Positions 5,289 through 5,742 of a DNA stretch of 5,742 nt are shown one piece after another; positions within the stretch are counted from its first letter, which is position 1; the number at the start of each line of letters is the position of its first letter. This DNA comes from CANNDT01 sp945876205 (GTDB lineage Bacteria; Acidobacteriota; Vicinamibacteria; Vicinamibacterales; UBA2999). Position numbers and translations under genes: made by a program. The notes under the pieces are model-generated. The model saw only the letters and a list, made by a program, of their open reading frames with translations. It was not told the DNA's origin and searched no databases. The stretch is from the NCBI GenBank assembly GCA_947503365.1, contig CANNDT010000164.1, positions 1 to 5,742 on the forward strand. Reading direction: 5' to 3'.

Positions 5289-5742
5289 CGGGCGGTCTCC
5301 TGGAGTGAGTTCGAGTCAAGCCGCCGCTGGAGTTGGGCAGCGACGGTTCTGGAGATGGGAAATGCCAATGCTGCCGCCCATCGACGAGCGGCGTCCGGCG
5401 GCACGCTGCCGGCGCGAATCGTGGCCCTGACGCCGGCTGCGCGCAGGCGCCGGAGCGCCAGGCGCACAGCATCCGAGGAGGCACCGCAGGCCAACCGACG
5501 CAAAATGGCCGGGTCTGCTCCGACCCGAGTTCCGTCGACGAGCGGTTGCGCCGACAGCGCGAGACGAATTGCAATCCACGCCTCATCGGGCCCCTCGCCC
5601 GCCGACGCAGACAATTGAACCGGTTGCGCGAGCCATTGACGTGCGTCGATCGCCATCAACGCGGGCAGCAGCGCACCAATTCGTTCGACATCGAGTTCGC
5701 CGCGGAGGAGTTGACCAAGATCGGCAACGGCGGTCGTCGCGA
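5285..5742 (-). CDS. csx17: C-terminal part of type I-G large subunit Csx17 (Cas8u2/Cas8g), cut by the window edge
   Basis: The last 151 codons of a gene that continues beyond the window. The frame is open from 5740 down to the TGA at 5285-5287, with no start needed inside; a TTG/ATG near 5654-5659 is an internal codon, because the frame continues upstream as ATTAVADLGQLLRGELDVER. Features resembling Csx17 C-termini are a LGQLLRGELDVERIGALL segment, a helix-rich PADPAILRRL-like stretch (here GADPAILRRLACG), and then EAV/DAV-type RLALRRLRAAG. Csx17 is regarded as the large subunit of type I-G, placed where Cas8 sits, and is predicted to help with target recognition and Cas3 recruitment. The assignment rests mainly on position directly before csb1 with an ATGA overlap, plus this C-terminal pattern. 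Most of the protein is missing, so domain claims cannot be made. Confidence 0.85.
   Translation of the reverse strand, partial: ATTAVADLGQLLRGELDVERIGALLPALMAIDARQWLAQPVQLSASAGEGPDEAWIAIRLALSAQPLVDGTRVGADPAILRRLACGASSDAVRLALRRLRAAGVRATIRAGSVPPDAARRWAAALAFPISRTVAAQLQRRLDSNSLQETAR

Noticed and set aside
5285..5659. A separate 124-residue gene starting at an internal TTG/ATG upstream of csb1
   Set aside because: The frame stays open to the window edge with Csx17-like sequence before that codon, so this is the end of csx17 and not an independent small gene.

Overview
The window holds the distal part of a type I-G (formerly I-U) CRISPR-Cas interference operon, interrupted at its end by a complete-looking IS21-family insertion sequence. 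All genes lie on the minus strand. The DNA is GC-rich throughout. Without comparison I can only say it comes from a high-GC bacterium; type I-G systems occur in several phyla, so I do not name a taxon.

Reading in the direction of transcription, from high to low coordinates, the first gene is the 3' part of csx17 (cas8u2/cas8g, large subunit, 5285-5742), which runs off the window edge. It is followed by csb1 (cas7, backbone subunit, 4284-5288) and csb2 (cas5-cas6 fusion, 2679-4280). csx17 and csb1 overlap by 4 nt (ATGA), and csb1 and csb2 are 3 nt apart, so the three look translationally coupled. The order csx17-csb1-csb2 is the diagnostic core of type I-G: Csx17 and Csb1 build the effector, and Csb2 caps the crRNA 5' handle and supplies the Cas6-type processing domain. 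cas3 would normally lie on one side and cas4-cas1, cas2 and the array on the other; none of them is in this window.

The IS21-family element spans about 26-2700 (2675 bp). It has near-matching 24/25-bp ends, 5'-TG...CA-3' termini, and a ladder of phased terminal repeats: five at the right end, and three clear plus one degenerate at the left. Inside are istA (957-2519, DDE transposase) and istB (211-960, AAA+ helper ATPase), overlapping by ATGA. The element's right end sits in the last codons of csb2, directly after the glycine-rich GYGSHLGLG motif, so csb2 ends with six IS-encoded residues and a stop codon in the outermost transposase-binding repeat. No target duplication is visible between the two flanks. 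This suggests that the DNA beyond the left end (1-25) was not originally next to csb2, or that a rearrangement followed insertion.

The known components account for almost everything here. The most interesting points are the exact site and consequence of the insertion in csb2, the missing target duplication, a GATC site in every phased terminal repeat, and an Asp-rich, calcium-loop-like motif in Csb2.
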